Shown: positions 29,856 through 41,581, numbered from the stretch's first letter. The stretch is DNA of 64,000 bases from Peronospora farinosa (GCA_947646735.1 CANTFK010000756.1:186001-250000), one strand, 5' to 3'. Translations and numbers: made by a program. Notes: a model not told the origin generated them from the sequence alone.

Positions 29856-32037
29856 GTGGTTGCGTTCACCAACTCACAAGTCTTGTATCCGCTAGTGACT
29901 TCTCGTAATCTTTCCACCGGGTCCCAAGCATCTGACCGTTGGCCTCTTCCCGCGCTTCCTGGACCTGACCCTGACGAGTTCGCCCCGACCGTGGACCTTA
30001 TTGGGGAGCCCCCCAATTATCTGGAGGTCTCTCAAGCTTGGGAAGTTTACGTGCCGCGGTGGAACGGGCCCAGTCCATGGAGACCCTCGCTGAGGAACAC
30101 AGGGTCCTCCAACGGGCCTACCAGATGGAACATCGCCGGACCGCGGAATTACAGCGTCGCGTAGACGGCCTCACGGAATTCGAGGTGGCCCATGCGCCCC
30201 GGTACAGTCTTAAGTCCGGAATATGGTCCACGAACATGATGTGGACCAGTTGGCTATCGCCGAGTACCGGGATGCACTCGCCCAATGGGTGGACAATTCT
30301 CGGGAAGTGGAAGAATCCCGATTCCAGATCAATTACTGGAAGAACCAGTACAACGAGGCTGTAGAAAGTTCTGCGGCCGAGATTAGGTCGCTGGAGTCCA
30401 AGTTGGGCGCACTTCGCAGTCCACAAAGATAATCGAAACAAGTGTTAGTACTCCAGAGAGAGGTTGCCAACTACAAGAGTCGCATGAAGACCCTCCTCCG
30501 GGAACGAGACCAGCTGCAGAAAAAGCTAACGTTTGCTCGAGACACTGCGGCGAAATCGACTCCGGCCACGACCAGAGCCCGAAGCCCCAGAACGATAAAA
30601 AGATCATGTTCGACTTCAGCCAAGGTTCGGCCCCCTCCTAAGTCAAAGAAGAGGAAAGCCACCCATCCTCTGGGGTCATCTGGGGCAGAGGATAGCAGTA
30701 GTGACGACTCGTTGTTCGCTGCAATGGCCATGTCGCGGGCTTCCAGTCGTCGCTCCGGTCATGTACCCTCTCCTGCAAAGTTCGGCCCAGAGGTCATAGA
30801 CCTGTCAAATAAGGCCAAGTACAAGACTCCCGTTCGATCCTCAAAGTCCCCATCACCTCGTACATCCCACTCAACTTCTCGGGCGTCAAGAAAAAAGAAG
30901 GCTCGTACAGCGTACTCAGACGAGTTCTTGAATATGTTTGTTCCAGACTCTGAGACTGAGAGTGACGAGTCTAGCAACGCCAAGAGGAAGCCACCGGCCA
31001 AAGGTTCCGTTAGAAAGGGTAATACTTCGGCGCCTAAAGCCCCCCCCCCCCCGCAAGGGTCCCGCCGGCAAGGATCCCGCACCACCATCCAAGGGTTCCA
31101 GCAGCAAGGGTCCTGAACCAACATCCAAGGGTCCCAGCAGCAAGGGTCCTGCACCAACATCCGAGGGTCCCGCCAGCAAGGGTCCCGCCCGTAATGATCC
31201 TCTAGACCGTAACGTCCAAGTCTCTTCCCTTCCTGGTTATGCGAAACCCAGCACGTTCGCCGCGGAAGACGTTGCCTCCTGGTCAGATTCCCAGGTAGAG
31301 GCCCTCATTATCTCCCAGCTGACGCCAGAGGATCTTTGGTCCAAGGTATCGCTTCCACTGTCGTGGATGGGTGCTTCTGATGACCAGAAGCCCCGAAGCC
31401 CCCCAGTCTGGAGCGAAGGCCTCATAAAGGACTCTCAAATTCAACTTTTGATGGATTCGCGTCCTTGGGCCCACGGGTTCGTGACCTTAAACCCTATTTC
31501 TTTCTCGGTGTCCGGCTGGTTTAGCGAGCTCGTGAAGCTCCATGATACTTACGTCGACGCGTCACGCCAGAGTCTATGGGAAGACCGACACCGACTTCCT
31601 CTCTCTGCTGAACTGCGTACGAAGAGCCAATACTCCTCTCGCATTTTCAATGCGAGGAAGAAACAGTGGCCAAGGCTGCGAGGGCTTGGCTGGAAGTGCT
31701 TGAAAAGATCTTGGAGGGGATGAAGGCCGGTCACTGTGACCTGGACGTTCTTCTTGATCCCTACTTCCAGACCATGATTCCGACCCGTAAGCTGACCGTT
31801 TGGTACTCGATTGTCACCAAGGAGGATCCTCAGCTGAGTTTGTTGGAGGTTTTGCAGACAGCAGACGACACTGCACTTTGGCGCGTGCTCTATGCAAGAA
31901 CATTCAGGAAAACCTCGCCTTCCAGGTCTCTCGTCTCTCTGGCAACTTTCGCACGACCAACGATACGCAAAATACTTAGCCAGTCAGCTTCCCACGTATC
32001 CGTAATAGTTGTTCTGATCCAATGCTTTTCCCCGTAA
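29856..32037 (+). pseudogene. Antisense open frame of element C, frame-broken
   Basis: Forward strand, so opposite to element C, located between its chromodomain and 3' LTR. It reads through shifting frames: a Pro/Asp-rich start (LPALPGPDPDEFAPTVDLIG), a long coiled coil (about 30050-30560, including SLESKLGALRSPQ and LREREDQ-like heptads such as MKTLLRERDQLQKKL), a basic Ser-rich region (KVRPPPKSKKRKATHPLG, possible nuclear signal), a KGP/PSSKGP repeat (31040-31190) and a compact end (WMGASDD, FSVSGWFSELVKLHDTYVDA). No family is recognised. At least four frame shifts or stops. Confidence 0.55.
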
Positions 32038-32039
32038 CT

Positions 32040-32120
32040 TCACACTCCTTTTCTTTGAGCCTGTACCCTGGGCCATGTACCCTGGGCCATGTACCCTGGG
32101 CCCAGGGCCCTGGGCCCTCG
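32040..32120. repeat. Short GC-rich tandem repeat
   Basis: TGTACCCTGGGCCA recurs about three times (14-bp unit), then degenerates into GGGCCC words. It lies between the chromodomain of element C and its antisense frame. Confidence 0.7.
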
Positions 32121-32269
32121 GCGTTCGGGGTCTTACAATACTTCGCAATCTCTTTTGTGCTGCCGAACTCTTGAATATAATAACTTGACCCTTTTTGTAA
32201 ATGTATAACAAATACCGCCTTCTTCTTGCATCATCTTGGCATTCCCAAGATGAACTCTCTCCACTACTC

Positions 32270-32887
32270 TTCATGACTCTGCATTGCCTCGAATCGGTTC
32301 CGAGTAGCCTGCCTGCGCTCATAGTCCCTAAGCAATCCTCCGCAGTTGAGGTCCACCTCATCCACCCATGACGGGTCAGGATATCCTTTCCATTGTACCA
32401 GGTATTCACACTAGATCCGTCCGTAGCGAGTTTTCCTTCCCCTACGTCTGTCTAAAATTTTTTCCATTTCCACTTCGTATTCGTCATCTTCCAGTTCCGC
32501 AACCTAACTGTCTTTTGGCAATAGAGCCTCATCAAAATCCACCCGGCCCGCTTCGTCTACCACCAGTACCGTATCTGGTCTATCCGGGTATTGCCGGACC
32601 AGCTTCAACTTCGAAATGTGTACCAACGGGTATAAACGGTAGTCTGTTCCACTGATATCTAAACGAACGGCATAGTCACCCACCAGTTCTCTCACTCGGA
32701 ACGGCCCATGCCATAGATGTGCCAGCTTTCTAGCATAACCCTCCTTGACCCGGTCCAAGTATAACCAGACTTGGGACTCCACCTCAATATGACCACCAAC
32801 CACCTCCTCATTGTGGGCCTGGGCCCGGCTTTCCATCGCAGATCGTAACAATTCGTTGGATTGTTCTCTCGCTCTGCGATCTGACAT
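32270..32887 (-). pseudogene. pol: Integrase C-term and chromodomain of element C
   Basis: From 32887 the frame reads RAREQSNELLRSAMESRAQA, the GPY/F module KLAHLWHGPFRVRELVGDYA and VHISKLKLVRQYPDRP, ending at TAG near 32504. Beyond it a chromodomain is readable: EKILDRRRGRKTRYGRI, a TAG, CEYLVQWKGYPDPSW. Two nonsense codons disable it. It joins the integrase catalytic part on the right. Confidence 0.8.
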
Positions 32888-33755
32888 TGTACGCTATATC
32901 GCCAACGAAGGGGTTCACATTCACGCCGCTTTGTGCTGCCCAACGGTATGGTGGCTTCTAGAGTACTTCGGGCGTCCCAGCCATGTACCAAGAAAAATGG
33001 CGTTTCCTTTCGGATCCGGTCCTGGGCCGTATTCAACGCGAAAGTGAGCTTTTCCGCATAGGCATTCCAGTTCTTCTGATCCACCTCTGACACATACATT
33101 TTGATGGACCGTATGATTTTCGGTACCATTATTTCTGCTGTGCCATTGGCCTGTGGTCGAATGCGGTTGAAAGCAAGAAAGAAATTTGACATGAAACTGG
33201 GTTCATCTGTCGTGACGGATCGCCTCACTGGCCCCAAAGCGACGGAACATGCACTCTTCGTATCCTTCTGCCACGGTTTGGCCGACCTCGACAAGCTAGC
33301 CTTGGCAATCACATATCCCGTAAACAGATCCACCCAAATCAACAGCTCTGTATTTCCCTTGAATGACTTAGGTAAAGACGGGATATGATCCATCGCGATA
33401 ACTTGTAAGGGTAGGTAGCTTGAATGTTTCTAGGTGGTCTCCCTCTCAAGGTGGGGCCACTTTTGCCAGTCTCATAGTCCACGCAAGTGCCAACATATCG
33501 CTGAACACTCCGGAATAAGCCTTTTTAATTAAAATGCTTCCGGATCTGTTGGTATGTACGGCCAATTCCCTTGTGTCCCCCTTCTAGACTCGTATGGTAG
33601 TGGTGTAGAAAGTCTTGTTGTAGACTTTCAGGTATAACTAGTCGAATCAATTCATCACGGTCCTTGTCTTCTGTTCCCTGGTAAGGGCAGTACAGAAGAA
33701 GTTCGTCATCATCCAAAACGTATTTTATCTCAATCTTTTCACACGTAAATGCCAC
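32692..33755 (-). pseudogene. pol: Integrase of element C
   Basis: The zinc domain is at 33755-33525 (HHYHTSLEGGHKGIGRTYQQ, then TAA). The catalytic core is at 33393-32692: MDHIPSLPKSFKGNTELLIW, VTTDEPSFMSNFF and PQANGTAEIMV carry the D, D and E. Frame breaks separate the zinc domain from the core and cut the core's end. It would insert the element DNA into the genome. Confidence 0.82.
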
Positions 33756-34007
33756 CTCTACCGATAAACCACTCCAATTACCCCGTAGGTATACTTTTTA
33801 ATCACATATCCACATCTCTTCATCTTGGAATGCTGCAATTCGTTCGATCTTTATCCGTTGCACTACTTCCTCTTGCAAGACTTCCGTCGACATTCTGGAT
33901 AGGGCCCGCGACCTCGTAACGGCTGTAACTCGCAATGCGGGGTTTTGGTCCTTGGGTATTAAAAGCTCAGGTAAGTGATAGATTGCTTCGAGGTCCTTGA
34001 ACTCTTC

Positions 34008-34440
34008 TTACGATACGATATCGAAACCCTGTTGCTGGTGCAAAGCCACGTTAGCAAGTCGGTCCGCACTTTGATACCATTCGCGCTTCATGTGTAGAAA
34101 CTCATGAGCGGGCCAGGACCTGAGTTTTTCCAGAGCCTTCGACCGTCGTGCTGTCAGGCCCTGCGCCTTACACTCGATTTCTACTCGCATCTGTCGCACG
34201 ACCATGTTAGAATCTTCACATACAACTAGACGCCTACGCCCAAGTTCTCCAGTAGAAGGAAGCATAACAATAGGCCTTCATACTCTGCCTCATTTACTGT
34301 CGCTTAAGCCAAATATTGGGAAGCAGCGGCAACCACAGTCCATTCTGGGAGTTGCCACACAATAGCACTGCAGGCCCCTCCTCCACGCTCAACTCGTGCA
34401 GACCCATCAAAACTAACCACATAGAGGCTTTCCTCGGGCT
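34008..34440 (-). pseudogene. Second RNase H of element C, archaeal/bacterial type
   Basis: Reading the reverse strand from about 34440: VVSFDGSARVERGGGACSAI, an in-frame TAA, NEAEYEGLLLCFLLLENL, a frame shift, VVCEDSNMVVRQM and QSADRLANVAL. The four acidic sites of RNase HI (Asp, Glu, Asp, Asp) are all recognisable. This module is separate from the Gypsy RNase H at 34662-35228. Extra RNase H domains of this type are known in plant Tat elements and, as I recall, in oomycete elements called Chronos. Confidence 0.75.
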
Positions 34441-34661
34441 CAACCGTAGGGGGGAACCACCGTGATAGTTTGGCGCGGGTGTTTCCAAGGGGAAATCGAG
34501 GACAACATGGAGTCCACGTTTTCGCGAGGAGTTATGCTGGCTGCCAATGTCCCCAGTATTTCATCCTCGCCCCGCTCACACTTGACCACATCTAGAGTCC
34601 ATTGAGACAGGAGTGCAGCCCAATTTCCAAGGCGGCCCTGAAAACCTGGTGACCGGACCAA

Positions 34662-35228
34662 TCACGCTAATGTGGAATGTCGAGTTAGGACCTTGATTGG
34701 ACTGGTAACCGTCAATGTATAGCAAAGGTCCAATATCCGCAATAATGCTAGCACTTCCTTCTCCACCAAGCCATAATTAATCTCATTCGGCTTCAATGTC
34801 CGGCTTGCAAAATTTACTGGCATATATACACCCTCATATTCCTGTACAAGGGACGCCGAGATGGCCCACTCGCTAGCGTAGAAGATAATGACCGGTTCCC
34901 GATATGGATCGAAATGGCGGAGGATTGGGGCAGTGTCGATCTTATTCTTTAACACAGCAAATGCCACCTGCACCCGGGCCCATCGGCCCTCCTCCTGGTC
35001 ATTTCCCTGTATGTACCCAGTCCTGCTTATCCGGTTTCGTAATACGTGATAATCCACTTCCCTTAATTCGTACAGGATGGACGCATAAATGGCGTAGTCT
35101 TCTAGGATCCGACTGTAATAGTTGAGACTCTCGAGAAACGACTGCATAGCTTTTAGGGTGGTGGGTAACGGTAAATCCACCAAGGACTGAAGGTCCTTAG
35201 GGTGGGCCTCCAACCCTTCCTCTGACAC
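34662..35228 (-). pseudogene. pol: Degenerate Gypsy RNase H (tether) of element C
   Basis: In order: LPTTLKAMQSFLESLNYYSR (RT thumb), HFDPYREPVIIFYASEWAIS, VNFASRTLKPNEINYGLVEK, EVLALL, KVLTRHSTLAWL. The usual first catalytic Asp (DAS) reads YAS and the TDH motif reads TRH, so two acidic residues are gone. The Glu in EKEVLAL remains. Loss of activity in the original domain with gain of a second RNase H parallels the retroviral connection domain. Confidence 0.75.
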
Positions 35229-35229
35229 T

Positions 35230-36116
35230 TGGTGGCCAAGGTATTCTACCTTCTAATAGCCCCATGAGCTCTTAACCGCGCTGATCGATAAGTTCCACTT
35301 GTCACACACCTCCAAAAGTCGTTCCACTTTTACGCATAAGCCATCCCATGACTCCGCGGTCACCAAAATGTCGTCGATAAAGGACCTACGTCCTAATATA
35401 GACTTCTTGAGGTATCCCTCGGGATGTCCTACCTCGAACAGGTCTCCCTCGGGATGTCTTACCTCGAACAGGTCCTCTAGTTTGTCAGAGCCGGGCTTTG
35501 AGGAAATCGTAATAAATCTATATAAAGCATTCTACAACACCCGCTGATAGATCTGAGGCGCGTCCTTTAGTCCAAACGGCATTTTTTTCCGCTCGAACAA
35601 CCCAAACGGAGTCACAAATGCCGAAATCAAGCGACCCCTCGCAGTCATACTAACCACCCAATAACCACTGGCCATGTACAGCTAGCAATACCATAAGGCT
35701 TTGTCTAAATAATCCAACAATTCGCTAACGAGAGGCATAGGGTACACCATGAGGCGTGTCAGCTCGTTCACCATCCGGTAATCGATACACAACCTTATAT
35801 CCACTTCATTCTTCTTGACGATGATCACAATTGGGCTGGCCCATGGTGAGGTAGAATGCTGAATGATCTTAGACAATAGCAGGCCCTTGATTAGGTCCGA
35901 CAGCTTCTTCCTAAACTGAGGGGCCACTTTCCGTACACGTTGGGCGACAGGCCGTGCATTTCCCACATCGATGTCGCAAACCGCTTCTCGGTCTGCCGGG
36001 GGTAACGCGTTGCCTTTTCCCATTAACAGATGTCGTTTCCGCCAAATAATTTGGCGGAGACGGTCCACTTGTTCCTTTAAAGTTTCACTAGGGTATGGCA
36101 TCTGGATATCTTCCAT
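35230..36116 (-). pseudogene. pol: Reverse transcriptase of element C
   Basis: From 36116: FRKKLSDLIKGLLLSKIIQH, SPWASPIVIIVKKNEVDIRL and CIDYRMVNELTRLMVYPMP. After a TAG near 35682 the palm continues with MASGYWVVSMTARGRLISAF, a frame change, and SFIDDILVTAESWDGL, where the YxDD box is FIDD. A short duplication of the LFEVGHPEG segment lies near 35420-35460. The copy is inactive. Confidence 0.8.
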
Positions 36117-36675
36117 AGTGACTTCGTCTGTAGAAGGGGCGACCTCGAGGATAATCGAATAGTTTTTGTCAATATCTTCTGCACATATATTTGACTCTCG
36201 TGGACACAGACCTGGTCATCGGCTATATTTGCCCCGGCTCCATTATCTTGTTGGTCCCTCCGCGATTGGACCTTCTCCATCCCGAACTCGTCAATTCTTG
36301 GGGCTTCTTTGCTCAGGCTGACTTCTGCTGGTTGGTTCCCGTCAAAAGAGGCTTCTCCTACCTCTGAGTCAGGCGGTGCTGACTCGGGAATCCTCGGATA
36401 AACACCCCGCACTGTAGTAACCACTGAGGCTTGGGCCCCTGTTCGTGACAATGTTATTTCTGCGGTCTTATACTGGGGGTTTATGACCATGGGACCTTGG
36501 TATTCTTCTTCTTGAAAGGGTTCAGAATCTTCTCAGTGGTAGCTTGGTAGTCCAGGTTCTGCCATTCAGCATACCTCCTAGAACCTACTGACACAAATCC
36601 TTGAGATCGAGGAACCCGGTCCTTGGTTAGCCAAATGCCCAGTTTGATAACTTCATGCAGAATTAAGTTTTGTCA

Positions 36676-37270
36676 CTAACATTGGTGACCCTTAAACACT
36701 GGCGTCATCCATACCCATGTAACATTGTAGTCATCCATCGTTATATCCACGGGTAATCCATAATTCCACTGATCTGATACAAATATCCTCAATGGAGCTT
36801 CCACGTACTTAGTCACTGACAGATTCACATCCTGGCCCAATTTCACTTCCGAAATATGTCCGCTATACAAGTTCTTGCGACCTGCCAGCTGTATTCGCAC
36901 TGTAGATGGTAAGAAAATAGATCCATCTGCCAAGTCCAATCGTATTCCGGCTGGCACCATAAAATTCATTCCCAAGAGTGCATCCTGACCAACCAGGAAA
37001 CCAATTCATACGTCGAAAAAATATACCAATACTCCATTCAGCGTAATCTTCACCTTTGTTCGTCCTTCCGTGGTGTATATTACTTCTTCAATACCCACAC
37101 ACTCTTGTCTCTCGCTCGTATCGATTTGGCAGCCTACCTTACGAGCAAAGGCGGTATCCAAAATAGATACCTCGGCACCGGAATCGAAGAGCAGATTCGC
37201 GCGAGTATTATTGACTTTCCCAGAGACCTTGGCCTGCTTGAACCACTTTTTTGGAGCATGATGTTTCTAG
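36676..37270 (-). pseudogene. Protease of element C
   Basis: Reverse-strand reading gives a retropepsin loop near 37190 (LLFDSGAEVSILDTAFARKV), then GQDALLGMNFMVPAGIRLDL and NLSVTKYVEAPLRIFVSDQW up to TGA near 36676. A TGA lies between the two motifs. The next 500 bp (36490-36120) is an acidic linker (PESAPPDSEVGEASFDG) leading to RT. Confidence 0.78.
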
Positions 37271-37401
37271 TACCCTCTCGATTCTTCCGGCAATAATTTT
37301 AGCATCATCACCGGCTCTTCCCGTGTATATTCATTGGATATACGTGCATTGACCACAACAGCTAAATAATTAATACAAAAGTCCGATGTATTTCCAACCA
37401 A

Positions 37402-37850
37402 TTATTTCTCCTTAAAGAAATTCTCCACCCGGTGCTTCCTCACAAATGCATAAATGTAGCAATCAGAACGCTCGGCTCGTACCAGATTCAAACCTGGCGA
37501 GCATACAAATTTAACATCTTCTCGGCAGCCTCCGGCAGCTGCCCCGCATGCTTGGTCGGATTGTACCATTGGCGAATCTAGTTGTAGAACGCCTTCATCT
37601 GGCACTTCCCCGCGTCGTGGATCTCGTTACAACCGCGACATACAAACAAACAGCGGTCGACCGGGTGCCCCTTCTTTCCACATCGTTCGCATACTAGTCG
37701 CTTCAAACAGTCCAGGTCCCCATTCTTCTTGAATCCACAATGGGTACACTTCGTCAGCGGGGCCTCTGAGCCCGGTCTTTGTCCGGGGCCCTCCGGCGCA
37801 CACCGGCCCCAATCCGGATTCGGGGCCTGATGGTCTCGAGGTTCATCCAC
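37402..37850 (-). pseudogene. gag zinc-finger region of element C
   Basis: Three Cys/His fingers in a row: CTHCGFKKNGDLDC (His replaced by Asn), CERCGKKGHPVDRC (canonical CX2CX4HX4C) and CRGCNEIHDAGKC (CX2CX3HX4C). The end, SPGLNLVRAERSDCYIYAFV, matches gag of element B. The fingers would bind RNA. Confidence 0.8.
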
Positions 37851-38016
37851 GTCCCGAGTCCTACCAGTGTGGGCTTTGGTCGCCGCCGCATAAATTCGTC
37901 TCAGGTCTCCCTCCCCCTCAGATACACTGGAGCTGGACTCTTGCTCACCTTCACTTCCTGATGTAGCTCGGATGGCTTGGACATGACGTCTTGGTTGATT
38001 TTTGGTATACTCTCGG

Positions 38017-39990
38017 TCAGGGGGGGGTCGGGATCATTTGACGAAACTTGCTGGAACCAAACAGGAACTTTCCGTGACGCGCCTTCGCTCGCTGGCGCGC
38101 TAGCAGAACTTCTTCCAGGTCATTTGCATCCGAAATTCTGAGCATGTTGAGCTGGTCCGCCAGTTCGCGATCGTCCAAAGTTTCCACGTAATGTTCTACA
38201 TGTTCACGTTTCACCTGAGGGGGGCCAGTTTAATTTTAACTTGGCTCTGAGCCCCGCCACATTCAAACGGTGCAAGTATTCCAGTGGTGACTCGTCGGAT
38301 CTCTTTCTTGCATGATAATACTGCCGGGACACAGACACACTTAGGTCGCAGAAGTGGGCTTGAAATTTTTGCAAAAGTAGCTTTCAGTCGCCACGTACCG
38401 TCCGACCCAGTTGTCAGTACCAGTTCTGAGCCGGACCCGTGAAAAGGCCCCCAAAAATAATACATTTATCATTGTCTGGGATTGGTCTCGGATAAACGCA
38501 ATCTTCACTTTGGAGCTCTAGCTTCGGGCACGGACCTCATCATGGTTCCTCCGGTTGAATTCCTCTTAAGTCCGATGAGGCTGACACTCGTATATGGGGA
38601 ATAATCGTAGGGGCCCCACCTGCTGTAGCCGTGGCCACAGTCGCTCGTGCCGAGGTAGCCGAAAAAGTCAAATCATCCGGATCGTATTCTACATTAGAAG
38701 ACTCTGCTGATTCCATGTCCACATCCTGAAATTCACGTGGTGACCCCGGGTGATCGGCTCTCTGGGAGGACCCAGGGTAAAGTGGACCTAGGCCCCTCAT
38801 GATCTGTCCCCTGTCCGATGCGTTTCGGGCGGGCCCCTGATCTTCTAGGAACTTGACCATCGCCTTTTCGAAATATGATTGGAGCGCACCAGGGGACCCT
38901 GACTCAGGCTTTACATTCTGATCACTTCCTGTGCCCAGCGACCCTGGCTCCACTTTACACCGGGATCCTGTCACATCTTCACTTACTTGCGGCTGGGACC
39001 TCGGGATCGCTGCATCCATCTTTCCTGTTTCTCGAATCCGTGCTTCTATCAAAGCTGCACCGGTTGGTCTCAGCTGCATCCGATCCACAGTATCCATTAG
39101 GGCCGAGACCATAGACGAAGTGGCCGACTCATTTTGAGACCTCGGTGATAATTCATCGTAGGAACCTGCTGAAGAGCCTATGTCAGGAACAGCTGCTGTG
39201 CTCACATGACGAGGTACCTCCTTGTGGAGAATCTCGCCCACTACCGCCTTGATATGACCATGAAAGGCCACCAGGGTCTTCTTCAGGGTCTCGAACCCGA
39301 AATCAACGAGGGTCTCAGCAGTAAAATTTCCAGCGGCCATCCCGGCTTCGTGTAGCAGGTTCATCAGGGCCTTGAGAGTCTCTAGGTCTGTCGTTACGAT
39401 GGGCAGGGCCGTTATCGGGCCATGGACCTGGTCTAGTAGCTTGATCTTGAGCGTCTTCATCACCGGATCCTTTCGCAAAAACGTCTTCAACTTACTCTGG
39501 TGATATGCTTCTTCCAGGTCCACTTCCGCCCAGTCCCTACTAGCCACACCTTGGCTCTCTCCCGACTCGTCCGTCGTGTCTCCGCCTGTTGGTGCCTTCA
39601 ACTTGGCATTCTTCTTTTTCTTGTTCTTGGGCACCGATGTTTGTTGAGTAATGGCTTGGGGGACTTGTTTCGGGGTCGCTTGTTTTTTAGCTTTCGCTGT
39701 CAAACTTGGGACTTCTGGACCATAATATTCATTATGGCCCATGTTGTCTTCTTAAACGAAGACGTAAGGGGGAGAATTTTGTAGCTTTTCTTCATATCCC
39801 ACCTCAACCTCAATAGCAGAGCTCCTCTTTCGGGCTCTGCAGGCCCTCCTATCCTTCTTCCTTTTAGATAACTGGCGATCCGGTTTCCCGTGTCTTGGTC
39901 GTCCCTTGGTCCATCTTGACCGTTGTCTTTTCTTCTTCGTGGGGCTCACGGTGAAATTCCGCGTCTCCCGAAGATCCGGGCACGCGCACC
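38017..39990 (-). pseudogene. gag of element C
   Basis: The longest run is 39742-38540 (400 codons; SLTAKAKKQATPKQVPQAIT, DLEEAYHQSKLKTFLRKDPV, VDFGFETLKKTLVAFHGHIK). Upstream the frame begins at an ATG overlapping the primer site next to the LTR (about 39990) and breaks before 39742. The piece 38465-38017 continues with LADQLNMLRISDANDLEEVL. It is homologous to gag of element B. At least three frame breaks. Confidence 0.78.
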
Positions 39991-39991
39991 A

Positions 39992-40933
39992 TTGTGGTGG
40001 AGTGGATTCTCAAACTACGTGAGAGAACCACAAACACACACAGCGCCGGACTGCCGACTTACGGAGGGGGTACCCCGATACTGTGTCGCGTCAACCTTGG
40101 GTCTCCCCTTGCGTACCCGTCGGATTGACTGGTCTTGCTCTTCGTTAGGCGCAGAAGACTTATAGACTTGTTCCTTGTATGGAGGGACTTGGGGGCCCAC
40201 GAGTGGATATACTTCACTCGGGTCCAGGGTTTCTTGGGCTCAATCGACTGTGTCGAGAGCAATGCACCTGGTACTACGTACCCCTTTCGGTGTCTAACTG
40301 TTTCTTGGTCCTTGGACCCCTTTCTCTTGTTCCCCGTAGGGAAACCGCTTCCTGTAGCGGGTGTTGGGTGTTTTGACACCTCAGGCCAACTATCCTGAGG
40401 TTCAACTTGCGTAGCTTAAGCCGTCTAACACCTGCTGGCGTTGGGGGGCCAAAGGGTATCCCGCCAGGAAAAGGTGGAGCGACGTAGAAGCTTGGAGGAG
40501 GCGCTTGGAGCTGCCACGTGTAAAGCAAATTCGAGTGTGTTTATTTATCTTATACTTTGTATGCTTTTCTTGCCTAACCCTAACCCTTTGATCTGGATAG
40601 TACACAATGATTTTAAAAGATAGTTGCTTAGTGCCACGTGTTGACTCTCGGAGGAAAAACTGGCTCCTTGGTACCTGTACTTTCTGTAATCATCGAGGTT
40701 CCGTGTACCGTTTCTGCACCCTCGGGTATTGGGCCCTGGTACCCTGGACCCTGGGGCCTGTGCTGGCTCTGCACGTCCAGGTCCTTATATCCTTAAGAAG
40801 GTTGGGGCCTGGTGTGAGGTTGTAGATCTGCGAGGCCGTGTTATGGTCACTCCCCCGAGGGAGTGACCAGAAATTAGCTTGCTCTCTATTCCCATTCCCT
40901 TTAAGCTCTAATTTCCCTTGGCACTTCACCACA
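39992..40933 (-). repeat. 5' LTR of element C
   Basis: 942 bp. It differs from 28815-29757 at 14 positions, nine of them in the first 160 bp. The gag start lies immediately to its left on the reverse strand. Confidence 0.92.
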
Positions 40934-40956
40934 GAGCTAGCGACTGTGCGTTTACG

Positions 40957-41250
40957 TCAGTCAATCCATTGTCGGTGTTTAGGCAACCAAGGCATGCCTA
41001 GAATGAGGTCATACGGACTCTCCATACCTAGCACTGTGAACTTCTCTCTATAAGAGAAGTCACCAAAGCTGAAGGCGAGTTCAACGTGAGATTCCTCTGA
41101 TTTAACGAGCGCGCCGTTCGCTAAACGAACGATCGCCTCTTCTCTCTTTCCATCTTGGCAAAACGCATCCAAACTCGCCGGTCTCTTTTTCAGAGCCGCG
41201 AGTTTCACAAAGTTTTGTGATGCACACGGAACCACGAGAAGGGTCATCAC
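40957..41250 (-). pseudogene. Protease fragment of element D
   Basis: 97 codons. PYDLILGMPWLPKHRQWID is the second retropepsin motif; the expected active-site loop reads VVPCASQNFVKLAALKK, with Pro in place of the catalytic Asp. It stops four codons before the right end of element C, so C cut it. It belongs with the gag fragment at 41446-43834. Confidence 0.7.
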
Positions 41251-41445
41251 TTGGTCATGGTCGAATAGCCTAGTCAGGTTTAAGGCAGTAGTTTGCTAAA
41301 CTATTGCCTTAAACCTGCCTCGTACTCGAGCGCGATAGACCAAAAGGGTTGAGGCCCGGTACCTTAGGGACTATGCTACCCATTTGTTCGGTAACTCTGA
41401 ACATAGGGGTAGTTTCAGAGTCCGCGACAGTAGCGCATCCCACCC

Positions 41446-41577
41446 CTACTGCGCTCCCACATTTCCCGACCCATTTTGGGCAAGTGCTGAGCCCGTGCGA
41501 CGTGCACGGTTCTTCGAACCACCCCTCGGGTAGGTAGCCTTCCTCATGGGTGTCTTAGCACCAGCAGCAAGTCTGGC
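41446..41577 (-). pseudogene. gag C-terminal end of element D
   Basis: It reads YARLAAGAKTPMRKATYPRG and stops at TAG near 41446. Removing the solo LTR and one ATAG copy joins it in frame to the zinc-knuckle end at 42877 (GHTMARC). It is the tail of the same gag. Confidence 0.65.
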
Positions 41578-41581
41578 ATAG

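Larger units (their letters stand above)
28815..40933 (-). mobile_element. Ty3/Gypsy element C with two RNase H domains, reverse strand
   Basis: 12.1-kb element. Two LTRs (28815-29757 and 39992-40933) share ends TGTGGTG/CACCACA and differ at 14 sites in 943 bp, so it is a young insertion. From right to left on the reverse strand: gag with three zinc fingers, protease, RT, degenerate RNase H, a second RNase H of archaeal/bacterial type, integrase, chromodomain, then a forward-strand frame before the 3' LTR. Flanking bases GAGT and GAGC are one mismatch from a 4-bp duplication. It is inserted in element D, whose protease lies at 40957-41250. Confidence 0.9.

Noticed and set aside
28815..40933. 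Endogenous retrovirus with env
   Set aside because: The extra frame between pol and the 3' LTR is on the opposite strand and has no signal peptide, membrane segment or fusion-type motif.
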